A DNA stretch of 15,989 nucleotides from Bacteroidales bacterium (GCA_004556005.1 SFJA01000067.1:1-15989), one strand, 5' to 3'; shown: positions 1 to 8,938, numbered from the stretch's first letter. Notes: a model not told the origin generated them from the sequence alone. Numbers and translations are program-made.

Positions 1-324
1 GGAGTTGTCTCCGTACATGATGCCGTCCTCGTCAAAGAAAGCCGGAAGCATACAGATGCGCCTTTCCCAGTTGACCGTAGCCGACACGGACATTGTCGCG
101 AAATGCCACCAGTTGCCGTCTGCGTCCTGAACCGTGCTGCCGTGTCCGGCCCCGTTCATAAAGCCACCCGGCTTGTAGAATACCGGATTGTGCTCCTGAT
201 ACCTGTACGGTCCGAGAGGCGAGTCGGCAACGTAAACGCCGTCCCCGTAAACGTTGAATTCGGTTCCGGGCGCTCCGTACTGCATATAGTAGCGGCCGTC
301 GTGCTTGGTCATCCAGGCGGCCGA
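1..324 (-). pseudogene. GH43-like lipoprotein, C-terminal part in shifted frame (runs off window)
   Basis: This is the continuation of the GH43-like gene whose start is at 928, but in another frame. From about 324 down to 1 the frame is open. It reads Ser-Ala-Ala-Trp-Met-Thr-Lys, then a stretch typical of GH43 beta-propeller proteins: GRYYMQYGAPGTEFNVYGDG, DGVYVADSPLGPY, KPGGFMNGAGHGS, and DGNWWHFATMSVS. The segment runs off the left edge, so the true 3' end is unseen. In this family an EG-type motif carrying the general-acid Glu normally sits just before the (W/Y)MTKH-like stretch. Here that position is Ser-Ala-Ala, right at the frame change, so the catalytic acid seems to be missing. It was separated from the upstream part by a frameshift that probably includes a short deletion, or by an assembly error. 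Confidence 0.75.
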
Positions 325-928
325 AGCGTTCCCACCCGTGCGCGGTGCTGTCCACGCCGAAAAGAGCTACGGTCGGGCTCTCGACAAGGAAGCGGTCCTT
401 CATATTGAGTTTCTTTCCGCGTATCGGATATACATTGGACGAGCCCCAGAACATATATGCCTGGCCGTCATCGTCGATGAACAGGTCCGGATCCTGAAGG
501 TCGTGAAGTATGGCAGGCACGGGAGTCCATTTGCCGCTGAGCGGGTCATCGGTGTACATAACGCTCATCGAACCGGAAGGATCGCCGGTCACATAGAGCA
601 GCGAATCCTTGTAGTTGTGAGCCGCCGGGGCATTGCATCCCTGGGGATACCAGGTGCTCTTGGACTCGAGGAATTCCCAGTTGACCAGGTCGGTCGAATG
701 CCAGTAGCCCAGCGAACGGGTTACGAACATATAATAGTGCCCCTTGAAGCGTACTACGGCTGGGTCGGCTCCGGAACGGTAGGAAAGGTTGCGGTCCGAG
801 TTGTAAACCATGTAGGTGTAGTCGATGTCTATCGGGTTGCAGTAGGTTGCCGGCTGCCTGTCGCCCCCGCAGGAGGCGAGGGCAAGCAGTGCGGCCACAA
901 GGATGCCGGAGTTTATTATTCTTCCCAT
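32..928 (-). pseudogene. GH43-like beta-propeller glycosidase lipoprotein, N-terminal part, frameshifted
   Basis: The start at 928 begins a lipoprotein signal (MGRIINSGIL..., lipobox ending at Cys20), so the product would be an outer-membrane or surface lipoprotein. Residues about 30-203 match GH43-type five-bladed propellers. SGADPAVVRF contains the expected base Asp (D55), and LQDPDLFIDDDGQAYMFWG contains the expected pKa-modulating Asp (D146). After HGWERFG (about residue 203, position 320) similarity stops and the remaining roughly 95 residues are out-of-frame Arg-rich sequence ending at 32. The real continuation is in another frame, from about 324 to 1. The start overlaps the end of the upstream GH3 gene by 13 nt, so this is the last visible gene of the enzyme operon. 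The substrate is unknown: GH43 enzymes often remove arabinose or xylose, which does not obviously fit a beta-1,2-glucan locus. A GH117-like or other propeller glycosidase is possible. Confidence 0.75.
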
Positions 929-3177
929 TCGAAGGTGGTGTTAAGGGTTTCGGAAGAATTCTTCCCTATATAGAGATTGAACAGTCCGGGTTCCCAGACC
1001 TTTTTGAGAGAGGAGTTGTAGAAGCTCAGCTGCTCGGTGGTGATGTCGAAGCTGACGGTCGCGCTTTCGCCCGGGGCGAGGGTGACCTTGCTGAATCCCC
1101 TGAGTTCCCTTACCGGTCTGGAGATGGAGGCTGCAGGGTCGCCGATGTACATCTGGACGGTTTCTTCGCCGCTGCGCGAGCCGGTGTTGGTAACTGTTAC
1201 AGAGGCCTTTATGACTCCGTTGTCCCCTTTGGCGGAACTGCGGTCGAGGGTGAGGCCGGAATACTCGAAATTGGTGTAGCTCAGACCGTAGCCGAACGGA
1301 TAGAGCGGCTCGTTAGGGCAGTCGAGGTACTTGGAAGTGAAGTGGTCGTCAGGGTTCTGCGGACGCCCGGTGTTGAGGTAGTTGTAGTAGATAGGAATCT
1401 GGCCGCCGCGCAGAGGGAAGGTGGTGGTGAGGCGTCCGCTCGGGTTGACGTCGCCGAAGAGCACATCGACAAGGCCTCTTGCGGCTTCGCTTCCGCCGTG
1501 CCAGGCCTCAAGCAGGGTCGGGCAGCGGGCGTCTTCCCATTCGAGTACGAGAGGACGGCCTGAGCAGATTACAAATGCTACAGGTTTGCCTGTGGCGAGA
1601 AGGGCCGAGATGAGTTCCTTCTGGGCCTCAGGGAGGGTGATGTCAGCCTTGCTGCAGGCTTCTCCGGACCAGCTGCGAGGCTCTCCGAGCACAGCGATGA
1701 CCTTGTCCGCCCTGCTGGCAACGGCTACGGCCTCTCGAACGAGACGGCTGTTCTGTGCGGGATCGCATACGGATGTGCTGGTACGGGCGAGCATTTCACT
1801 GTTGGAGAAGTTGCAGCCCTGGGCATAGAGTACCTTGCCGTTGTCTCCGAGGGCCTCCCTTACGGCATTGACTACGGTTGCGGACTTCTGGTCGCAGGAG
1901 CCGCTCCACATTCCGAGCAGGTCCTGGGTGTTGCCTGCGAGCGGTCCGACGACTGCAATCGTTCCCTGCTTTGTGAAAGGGAGAATGTTGCTGTCGTTCT
2001 TCAGAAGCACTACCGACTTGGCTGCAGCTTCACGGGCAAGGGCGAGTCCCTCTTCAGTAAGTGTATTTGCTTCAGCGCGTTCCTTGTTGAGATAGCGGTA
2101 AGGGTCCTCAAAGAGGCCGAGTTTGTATTTTGCCTCGAGGATTCTGCGGCAAGCGGTGTCAATGTCCTTTTCCGATACCCTGCCCTCGTCGAGTGACTCC
2201 TTGAGGGTCTTGAGGTAGCCGAGAGTCATCATATCCATATCGAGACCTGCCTTGAGAGCCTGTGCAGATACGGTTTTGGTATCACCGAGGCCGTGTGCGG
2301 TCATTTCTCCGATTGCATCGTAGTCGGAAACCACGAAGCCGTCGAATCCCCACTCGTCCCTGAGGAGTTCGGTAAGGAGCCAGTGGCTGCCCGATGCAGG
2401 TACGCCCTCGACGAGGTTGAAAGAGGACATTCCCGAACCGGCACCTGCCTGGAAAGCGGACTTATACGGTTCGAGGTAATAGTTGTACATATTTAACTTG
2501 CTCATATCCACCGTGTTGTAGTCACGGCCGGCCTCTGAAGCCCCGTAAAGGGCGAAGTGCTTGACGCAGGCCATTATTGTGTTTTCGGCGGAAAGGTCTT
2601 GGCCCTGATATCCGCGTACCATTGCCGCAGAGAAGAGCGATCCCAGATAAGGGTCTTCGCCGCTGCCTTCGGCTATGCGTCCCCAGCGGGCGTCGCGGGC
2701 GATATCAACCATAGGGCTGTAGGTCCAGCTGATTCCGTTGGCAGATGCCTCTTCTGCGGCTACCCTTGCTGTCTTTTCTACGAATTCAGGGTCCCAGGTG
2801 CAGGAAAGAGCGAGAGGGATAGGAAATACGGTGTAGAATCCGTGAATCACGTCAACGCCGCAGAGCATAGGTATGCCGAGACGGCTTTCCTCGACTGCAA
2901 TCTTCTGGAGACGGGTGAGTTCGTCTATGCCGGCCCATCCGGTTGCCGTAAGATAGCCCATACGGATGAGGTCGTCGATCCCCTGCGCTCCGCTGAGCAC
3001 TCCGGGAACGTCGCCGCCGGAGAGATTGAGCTGGCCGATTTTTTCTTCTACGGTCATTCTGGACATAAGGTCGTCAATGAACCTGTCCATTTCCCTGTCG
3101 GAGGTGGCTTGGTTTGCGCAGGAGGCCAGAGCAAGAGCCCCTGCAAGCAGTGTCATCAATACCAGTGGTTTCTTCAT
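916..3177 (-). CDS. GH3 beta-glucosidase (BglX-like), lipoprotein
   Basis: A full-length, 753-residue GH3 enzyme that probably hydrolyses beta-linked gluco-oligosaccharides from the non-reducing end in the periplasm or on the outer membrane. The signal peptide ends in LALASC, with lipid-modified Cys20. The order is GH3 N-terminal TIM barrel (about 35-350), GH3 C-terminal alpha/beta domain (about 385-630), and a fibronectin type III-like domain (about 660-745). Visible motifs are the substrate-binding KHF at 206-208, the nucleophile Asp285 in FVVSDYDAIG, and a candidate acid/base Glu506 in SWSGEACSKADITLP, placed as in BglX. It lies 3 nt after the GH144-type gene (stop at 3181), so it is co-translated with it. 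Characterised Bacteroides GH3 relatives such as BT_3567 prefer sophorose and beta-1,2-glucooligosaccharides. That specificity here is inferred from the neighbours, not from residues. It is the intact counterpart of the broken GH3 at 6701-8906. Confidence 0.95.
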   Translation of the reverse strand: MKKPLVLMTLLAGALALASCANQATSDREMDRFIDDLMSRMTVEEKIGQLNLSGGDVPGVLSGAQGIDDLIRMGYLTATGWAGIDELTRLQKIAVEESRLGIPMLCGVDVIHGFYTVFPIPLALSCTWDPEFVEKTARVAAEEASANGISWTYSPMVDIARDARWGRIAEGSGEDPYLGSLFSAAMVRGYQGQDLSAENTIMACVKHFALYGASEAGRDYNTVDMSKLNMYNYYLEPYKSAFQAGAGSGMSSFNLVEGVPASGSHWLLTELLRDEWGFDGFVVSDYDAIGEMTAHGLGDTKTVSAQALKAGLDMDMMTLGYLKTLKESLDEGRVSEKDIDTACRRILEAKYKLGLFEDPYRYLNKERAEANTLTEEGLALAREAAAKSVVLLKNDSNILPFTKQGTIAVVGPLAGNTQDLLGMWSGSCDQKSATVVNAVREALGDNGKVLYAQGCNFSNSEMLARTSTSVCDPAQNSRLVREAVAVASRADKVIAVLGEPRSWSGEACSKADITLPEAQKELISALLATGKPVAFVICSGRPLVLEWEDARCPTLLEAWHGGSEAARGLVDVLFGDVNPSGRLTTTFPLRGGQIPIYYNYLNTGRPQNPDDHFTSKYLDCPNEPLYPFGYGLSYTNFEYSGLTLDRSSAKGDNGVIKASVTVTNTGSRSGEETVQMYIGDPAASISRPVRELRGFSKVTLAPGESATVSFDITTEQLSFYNSSLKKVWEPGLFNLYIGKNSSETLNTTFEWEE

Positions 3178-3180
3178 TTC

Positions 3181-4509
3181 TTATTGTTCTATTGTAAATC
3201 CAAGTTTTGCAAGTCCTTCCTGAACTTCAGGACAGCTCATAAAGAGTTTCCAGAGCAGACCGGAACGGTAATTTTCTATCATCGGGGTGATGGTGCACTG
3301 GTCGATGGCGAGATAACGCTTCGGACACCAGTCCTTGGCCTGGCAGAATGCATCGTAGAAACCGTATTCGCCCCAGATGAGGTCCTTCATATCGTAGTAG
3401 AAGTGCTTCATTGCAGCCATTGACTCTTCCGGAGTGTACGGGAAGGAACTGAGAGCCGCCGTCGGGGTGATTACGCCGAGGTCGTTGTTGATTGGCATAT
3501 GAGCGTGGTAGCCTGACGGTGAATAGCTTGCGGTGAGTCCCCAGCAGTTTTCTCCGTATCCGTAGTGTCCGAGAGGATTCTGCACGCAGTAATTGTAGTG
3601 TATCTTTGCGTGGTTGCAGACCAGTTTCCAATAATCTGCATATCTGTCCTTGAGTCCTTTCGGGCAGAGTCCGATGTATGAGTAGTGTGACCAGAAGAGA
3701 GGACCTGTCCATTCCTCGGCTCCGTTGTACCTGAGAACGAGCGGAAGTCCGTACTGCTCCTTGTCCGATACTATGTCTCCGCTTCTTGCCCAGCACTTGT
3801 GATATGCCTCCGGGTCGATTGGATGCGTAGGTGACGAAGCACCGAGAATATAGGTGATGAGACATTCGTTATAGCCCTCGAGGGCGAAATTCATCTCCCA
3901 GCCGTAGTTTGGGCTCCAGTGCCAGTAGTACTTGTCCGTCGTGCCCTTCTGATACCAGTCCCACTCAACGTTTCGCCACAGTCTGTCGATGTCGGCGGCA
4001 AGTTCACGCTCCTTGACATTGTCTTTGGACATATACTGACGGGCGATGAGCAGTCCCTCCATAAGGAAAGAAGTCTCTACCAGATCGCCTCCGTCGTCTT
4101 TCTTGCCGAAAGGCTTCACCTTGCCGTCGGAGTCCCTGAGCCAGTGAGGGAATGCTCCGTGGAAGGTGTCGGCGGTGGACAGGAAGTCAACGATTTTACG
4201 GAGTCTGTCAACGCCTTCCTCACGTGTGACATAGCCGCGTTCCATACCCGCAATGAGGCCGGCTATGCCGAATCCGCTGCCGCCGACCGCAATGATGTCT
4301 GCGTCATTCTCGGGATAGACTCCGTCCATATGAATGCGTTCCGGAGCCATTCCGGAATTTGGAGCGGCACCGTCCCACATATAGCCGAGGTGTTCCTGCT
4401 CCATCAGGTCAAGGAACTGTTCGTCCGTCAGGGTCTCTTTTGCGGACTTGTTGCCCGCACAGGCAGCGAGGGTGACCAGGGCCAGAACTGCCAATGTCTT
4501 TCTTATCAT
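3181..4509 (-). CDS. GH144-type (PF10091 glycoamylase-like) endo-beta-1,2-glucanase, lipoprotein
   Basis: A 442-residue protein with a lipoprotein signal (MIRKTLAVLALVTLAAC, Cys17), followed by one (alpha/alpha)6-type PF10091 domain from about residue 28 to the end. Family signatures are AVGGSGFGIAGL (75-85), FHGAFPHW, KKDDGGDLVETSFLMEG (137-152), WHWSPNYGWEMN, EGYNECLITYILGASSPTH, GHYGYGENCWGLTAS, ITPTAALSSFPYTPEESM and PMIENYRSGLLWKLFM. As I recall, the proposed catalytic residues of the Chitinophaga pinensis GH144 enzyme are Asp139, Glu142 and Glu211. They line up with Asp142, Glu145 and Glu215 here, so the site looks intact. The probable role is endo-cleavage of beta-1,2-glucan at the outer membrane. 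The start ATG overlaps the stop of the upstream multidomain paralogue as ATGA. It is one of three paralogues in the window. Other PF10091 activities cannot be excluded. Confidence 0.93.
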   Translation of the reverse strand: MIRKTLAVLALVTLAACAGNKSAKETLTDEQFLDLMEQEHLGYMWDGAAPNSGMAPERIHMDGVYPENDADIIAVGGSGFGIAGLIAGMERGYVTREEGVDRLRKIVDFLSTADTFHGAFPHWLRDSDGKVKPFGKKDDGGDLVETSFLMEGLLIARQYMSKDNVKERELAADIDRLWRNVEWDWYQKGTTDKYYWHWSPNYGWEMNFALEGYNECLITYILGASSPTHPIDPEAYHKCWARSGDIVSDKEQYGLPLVLRYNGAEEWTGPLFWSHYSYIGLCPKGLKDRYADYWKLVCNHAKIHYNYCVQNPLGHYGYGENCWGLTASYSPSGYHAHMPINNDLGVITPTAALSSFPYTPEESMAAMKHFYYDMKDLIWGEYGFYDAFCQAKDWCPKRYLAIDQCTITPMIENYRSGLLWKLFMSCPEVQEGLAKLGFTIEQ

Positions 4510-6704
4510 TTTATTGCTTCAAGTTTTTTGATTGCATTCTGAACATCCGGGTTGGACATGAACAGGTCCCATACAAAGCCGCTTCTGTAATTCTCCACCA
4601 TGACTGTGATAGGGCCCTGGTTGAGGCCCATAAAAATCGGAGCCACCCAGTTGATGCCCGGATTGTAGGCATCGTAAAAGCCGAATTCGCCCCAAAGCCA
4701 GGCACCGCAGTCGCGATAGAAGTGCTTGAACGCGCGCATCGACTCTTCCGGGGTGTACGGGAAGGAGGCGAGAGCGCCGGTAGGAGTTATCTTGCCCTCG
4801 TCGATATGGGTTGCAGGTTCGCTAGCGCAGTAGCCCCAGAATCCGTCGCTGGCGGTAAGGCCCCAGGCATCTTCACCGTAGCCCTCGTGGCCCTTCGGAT
4901 TCTCCACGCAGTAGCGGTAGTTGATGGTCGCGATTGCCTTGTTGTTCTGGAAGTAATTGCAGTAGCGGTCGGTCAGGGCGCGAGGGTCGAGGCCGAGGAA
5001 GGAGTAGTGGCAGAAGAAGAGAGGTCCTCCCGTCGATTCGCCGACCTCGAGTTTCTGTCCGTAGTAGCAGTTGCCGTTGACATAGCGGTTGCCGTCCCTG
5101 CTTACCGCCCAGGAGCGGTAGTTTGCCGCAAGGTCGCTCTGACTCGCCCATCCGCTGTAATACAATTCTGCCGGCACGCCGTGAGTAGGTGAAGCTATTG
5201 CTAGGAAATAAGTTACAAGGGTTTCGTTCCATCCTATGAGGCGGTGGTTGATAACCCACTCCTGGTCAGGAGACCAGTGCCAGTAGAGGTAGTCGCTGTC
5301 AGGAGTCTTGCGATACCAGTCCCACTCTGTTTCTTCCCAGATTCGGCTGATGCGTTCCCTGATGGTCCTTTCATTGTCGTTGTCGGCATCGAAGAACTGC
5401 AGGGCCGCAATGAGTCCCTCATACATAAATGCGGTCTCCACAAGGTCGCCTCCGTTGTCCTTTTTGCCAAACCATGCTATGGTCTCTCCGGTCTTGCCGT
5501 TCATAAAGTGCGGATACACACCGTGATGGCGCTGAGCCTTGCTTAAAAATTCCGTTATCCTCAGGAAGCGTTCCACGCCCTGTTCCCTTGTGATGAAGCC
5601 GCGGTGTATGCCGACAAGTATGGACATCATTCCAAAGCCGGAAGCGCCGGCGGCAATCATATCGGTATGGCCAGGTATGTCCTCGCGGGCAAGACCGCTA
5701 TTAGGTTCGCAGCCCTCCCAATAATATCGGAAGTTTGCAAGTTGCAGCATATCAAGCAATTGCTCGTCAGTCATTTCGCGGGTGGCTGCTTCTGCCGGCT
5801 TTGAGAGCCTGCTTTCCGAACCATCATAGCCCACGGCCGAGACCTTGTATTGAGCGCGGGCGCCGACTTCTCCTATAAAATCGGCATATCTGTCCGACCA
5901 AGCTTCCTTTACCGCCACGGCCTCCCAGTCTCCGCCATTCAGGGAACGGTATATCTTGAAATACTTTACACCGTCTTCCTCCTTGCGGGTCCAGCGCAGG
6001 TCGATATGCCTTTCGAAACCGAGAGCCTCAGTGATGACGGGAGCATCCTTTCTCACCGAAGCGTTTGCTCTCTCCTCTCCAAGTATCTCGATATCATCGA
6101 TATAAGCTGTATGCTCAATGTCGTCGCAACGCTCGTTCTGGTACAATTCTACTGCCTTGACCAGTCCCGCATCGAGGGTCTTGCCGACAGCGGAAGGGTC
6201 CTCCGCCTTGCTGAGAGAGCCGCTGGAGACCAGCTTGGAGAAAGGCACACGGACTTCCTGCCAACCGTCACCAAGGTCGCGGCGCTCAATCTGCGCAAGG
6301 TCGATTCCGGGAGTTTTGCGTCCGCCGGCCAATGTCAGACGGATATTGGCGTTGAGTTCGCCCTTGACGTGCATCGAAAGTACATAAGGCTTGCTGAATT
6401 GCTCCACACCCCTTATTTCGGGATAAGCGATGCTTACCGTCCAGTTGCCGGCAGGATTTGACTTGTAGGTAAGTTCAAGACTGTTTCCGGGAGAAGAGAA
6501 TTGTTCCTCGCGGGCAAAGAGATGGCGTCTGCCGTTCTTGACCCAGGAGTAACCCGAATACTGCACTTCGCTGTACGGGTACATCCCGCTTTTCATTGCG
6601 TTGCGGAAAAAGACGTAGTCAAAATCCCTTTCCTGTGCGCCGGCAAGGACAGCGAGCAGCATAAAAGCTGCAATCGCTGCCGTTCTTTTCATTATCCCTG
6701 TCAT
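4506..6704 (-). CDS. Multidomain secreted GH144-type glucanase (beta-sandwich + Fn3 + PF10091)
   Basis: A 732-residue protein. Its N-terminus is a cleavable signal peptide without a lipobox (hydrophobic AAIAAFMLLAVLAGA, cleavage likely before QERD), so it is probably periplasmic or secreted rather than lipid-anchored. An inner Met (residue 5) is an alternative start. Residues about 27-210 form a predicted beta-sandwich ending in TAYIDDIEILG, a hallmark of jelly-roll carbohydrate-binding-like domains. About 222-308 resembles a fibronectin type III module (DLRWTRKEEDGVKYFKIYRS, YKVSAVGYDGSES). From about 312 to the end is a PF10091 domain with GASGFGMMS, KKDNGGDLVETAFMYEG (Asp420, Glu423), GWNETLVTYFLAIASPTH (Glu494), GYGEDAWGLTAS and FPYTPEESM. 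It is about 290 residues longer than its neighbour because of the added modules. It overlaps the GH3 remnant upstream and the GH144 lipoprotein downstream by ATGA, so it should be translationally coupled. The N-terminal module may bind the polymer. Confidence 0.92.
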   Translation of the reverse strand: MTGIMKRTAAIAAFMLLAVLAGAQERDFDYVFFRNAMKSGMYPYSEVQYSGYSWVKNGRRHLFAREEQFSSPGNSLELTYKSNPAGNWTVSIAYPEIRGVEQFSKPYVLSMHVKGELNANIRLTLAGGRKTPGIDLAQIERRDLGDGWQEVRVPFSKLVSSGSLSKAEDPSAVGKTLDAGLVKAVELYQNERCDDIEHTAYIDDIEILGEERANASVRKDAPVITEALGFERHIDLRWTRKEEDGVKYFKIYRSLNGGDWEAVAVKEAWSDRYADFIGEVGARAQYKVSAVGYDGSESRLSKPAEAATREMTDEQLLDMLQLANFRYYWEGCEPNSGLAREDIPGHTDMIAAGASGFGMMSILVGIHRGFITREQGVERFLRITEFLSKAQRHHGVYPHFMNGKTGETIAWFGKKDNGGDLVETAFMYEGLIAALQFFDADNDNERTIRERISRIWEETEWDWYRKTPDSDYLYWHWSPDQEWVINHRLIGWNETLVTYFLAIASPTHGVPAELYYSGWASQSDLAANYRSWAVSRDGNRYVNGNCYYGQKLEVGESTGGPLFFCHYSFLGLDPRALTDRYCNYFQNNKAIATINYRYCVENPKGHEGYGEDAWGLTASDGFWGYCASEPATHIDEGKITPTGALASFPYTPEESMRAFKHFYRDCGAWLWGEFGFYDAYNPGINWVAPIFMGLNQGPITVMVENYRSGFVWDLFMSNPDVQNAIKKLEAIK

Positions 6705-7429
6705 ATCAGTTCAAATTCTGCCGCGTTGTCCGTGGTGCTGTCAGGTCCGATAAATACACGGAAAGTGCCCGGCTCCGCAACATACTGCATATCAGCATTG
6801 TAAAACTTCAACATCTCGACATCGACAGTAAACTCTACCGTGCGGCTTTCTCCTGGCTGGAGAAGAATCTTCTCAAATCCCTTAAGCTCGCGCACCGGTC
6901 TTGTGCTGCTGCCGACAAGGTCTCGTATGTACATCTGGATAACCTCCTTGCCGGCGACGCTGCCGGTATTGGTGACGGTAACGCTGGCTTTGATGCTGCC
7001 GTTCTGGTCCATTCTGTCGGCCGAAAGGGTGACGGGACTGTAGCTGAAGCTGGTGTAGCTGAGTCCGTATCCGAAAGGATAGAGAGGGTCGTTGTCAACG
7101 TCGAGATAGTTGGAGCGGAATTTTACGAACCAGCCGTTATCTGCAAGCGGCCGTCCGGTATTTTTGTGTGCATAGTAAATAGGAATCTGACCTACGTTCT
7201 TAGGGAAGCTGCAACTGAGCTTGCCGCTCGGATTGACATCTCCGAAAAGAACGTCGGTAACGGCATAGGCGGTCTCAGTGCCTCCGAACCATACGTCGAG
7301 TATTGCAGGAACCTTTGCTGCCTCTTCCTGGATGGTCATCGCGCGGCCGTTGAAAAGGAGAAGCACTACAGGCTTGCCTGTTGCAAGAAGTGCGTCCAGG
7401 AGCCTTTTCTGCACGTCAGGCGCCGAGAG
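6701..7429 (-). pseudogene. GH3 beta-glucosidase, C-terminal part (downstream of frameshift and deletion)
   Basis: This is the second half of the GH3 gene starting at 8906, read in another frame. Homology with the intact GH3 at 916-3177 resumes at APDVQKRLLDALLATGKPVV (intact copy: PEAQKELISALLATGKPVA). It continues through VLFGDVNPSGKLSCSFP, GQIPIYYAHKNTGRP and LYPFGYGLSYTSF to a complete Fn3-like domain ending FRVFIGPDSTTDNAAEFELI and a TGA at 6701. The open frame extends upstream to a Met at 7549, but that stretch (Arg- and His-rich, no family similarity) is out-of-frame sequence, so that Met is not a real start. The stop overlaps the next gene's ATG as ATGA. If translated separately this part would lack the catalytic barrel. 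Confidence 0.85.
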
Positions 7430-8906
7430 CCTCCGAGAGAAGCTGTGCGTCGCTGCGTGAGTCGCGTCCGAGTTCGCGTCCGAACATTGTCGAACGGGCC
7501 TCGAGTTCAGGGTCGGAGCAAAGGTTGCTTCCCTTGGCATAAAGAACATTCACCTTGCCAGCAAGGGTTTCGCGCATTCCGTCGAGCAGGGTTACGGTGC
7601 GGTTATGCTGAGCCGCTACGCTCCAGGTTCCCGGCATATTGGCTGCCGTATTGGCAAGCGGGCCGATAAGGGCAACCGTTCCCTTCTTGTCGAGAGGAAG
7701 CAGTCCCTTCTCGTTCTTGAGCAGGACGAACGATTCTGCGGCTATCCTTCTTGCGGCAGCCCTGTGCTCGGCGCAATACACCTTCGCTTCAGCCTCACCT
7801 TCCTTGCAGTAGCGGTAAGGGTCCTCGAAAAGTCCGAGCTTGTACTTTGCCTCGAGAATTCGCCTGCAGGCGGTATCGAGGGTCTTTTGGCTTACGCTTC
7901 CGTCCTCGAGACCCTTCTTTATATAGGTAAAGAGACCTTCGCTGACCATATCCATATCGACACCGGCGTTGAGGGCGCGCTTGGATACTTCCTCAAAGCT
8001 TCCGATTCCGTGGTCAACGAGTTCGAGTATGCCGGTGTAGTCAGTAACCACAAAACCGTCAAATCCCCACTGATTCCTGAGAACGTCGGTAAGCAGCCAC
8101 TTGTTTGCAGTGGCAGGGGTGCCGTTGATTTCGTTGAAAGACACCATTGCGCTGCCGGCACCTGCATCGAATGCCGCCTTGTAAGGTGACATATATTCGT
8201 TGAACATCCTTTGCAGGGACATATCCACGGTATTGTAGTCACGTCCCGCTTCCGGTGCTCCGTAAAGGGCAAAATGCTTTACGCAGGCCATTATCTGTTC
8301 ATTCGTTTCATACTGCTTTCCCGGTCTTCCCTGATAGCCGTAAACCATGGCTTCTGCGATTCGGGAAGCAAGGTAAGGATCCTCACCATTGCCTTCGCTG
8401 ACTCTACCCCAGCGCGGATCCCTGGATACGTCCAGCATAGGACTGAATGTCCAGCAGATTCCGTCCGAACCGGCTTCTACGGCCGCTATGTGAGCTGACT
8501 CTTCCACCGCCGCCATATCCCAGGTACAGGAGAGTCCGAGAGGAATGGGGAATACGGTTTCGTAACCGTGGATTACGTCCATTCCGAAAAGGAGAGGGAT
8601 GCCGAGGCGTGACTCCTCGACAGCTATGCGCTGTACTTCCCTGATTTTGTCCGCACCCTTGAGATTGAACAGGCCTCCTATTTCGCCTGCCTTGATGCGT
8701 TCGGCACCTACGCTGCTCTTTGCCTGTCCGGTAACTATTTCTCCGGTGGCGGGAAGGTTGAGCTGGCCGATTTTTTCTTCTACGGTCATACGGGACATAA
8801 GGTCATCGATGAACCTGTCCATAACTTTGTCCTGAGATTGGGTCTGTGCGCAGCCGACAAGAATGGCCGGCGCAAGAATCAGAGTTGAGATAAGTGTGGT
8901 TTTCAT
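7416..8906 (-). pseudogene. GH3 beta-glucosidase (BglX-like) lipoprotein, N-terminal part, truncated by frameshift
   Basis: First gene of the enzyme operon. The signal peptide ends in ILVGC (Cys19). A GH3 N-terminal barrel follows (about 35-355) with KHF (210-212) and the nucleophile Asp289 in FVVTDYTGI. Then comes the start of the alpha/beta domain, which stops at LLSEALGA and a TGA at 7416-7418, after 496 residues. Alignment by eye with the intact GH3 (916-3177) shows that about 29 residues are missing between EALGA and PDVQ, about 85-90 nt. The missing part includes the expected acid/base Glu (Glu506 in the intact paralogue), and the frame changes there. The rest of the gene lies at 6701-7429. 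As read, the barrel has its nucleophile but no acid/base and no Fn3 domain, so it should be inactive unless this is an assembly error. The first about 22 residues of the mature part are nearly identical to the paralogue. Confidence 0.85.
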
Positions 8907-8938
8907 ATTGGAGTTGTGTTACGTGGTCGTTTCTGACA

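Noticed and set aside
847..3423. Long plus-strand open frames (e.g. 847-1563 and 2557-3423) opposite the GH3 gene
   Set aside because: They lie antisense to a clear full-length GH3 gene, show no family motif, and result from its codon bias.
7430..7549. Met at 7549 as the start of a separate GH3 C-terminal protein
   Set aside because: The first about 40 residues are out-of-frame sequence antisense in character; GH3 similarity starts only at about 7429, after the deletion junction.
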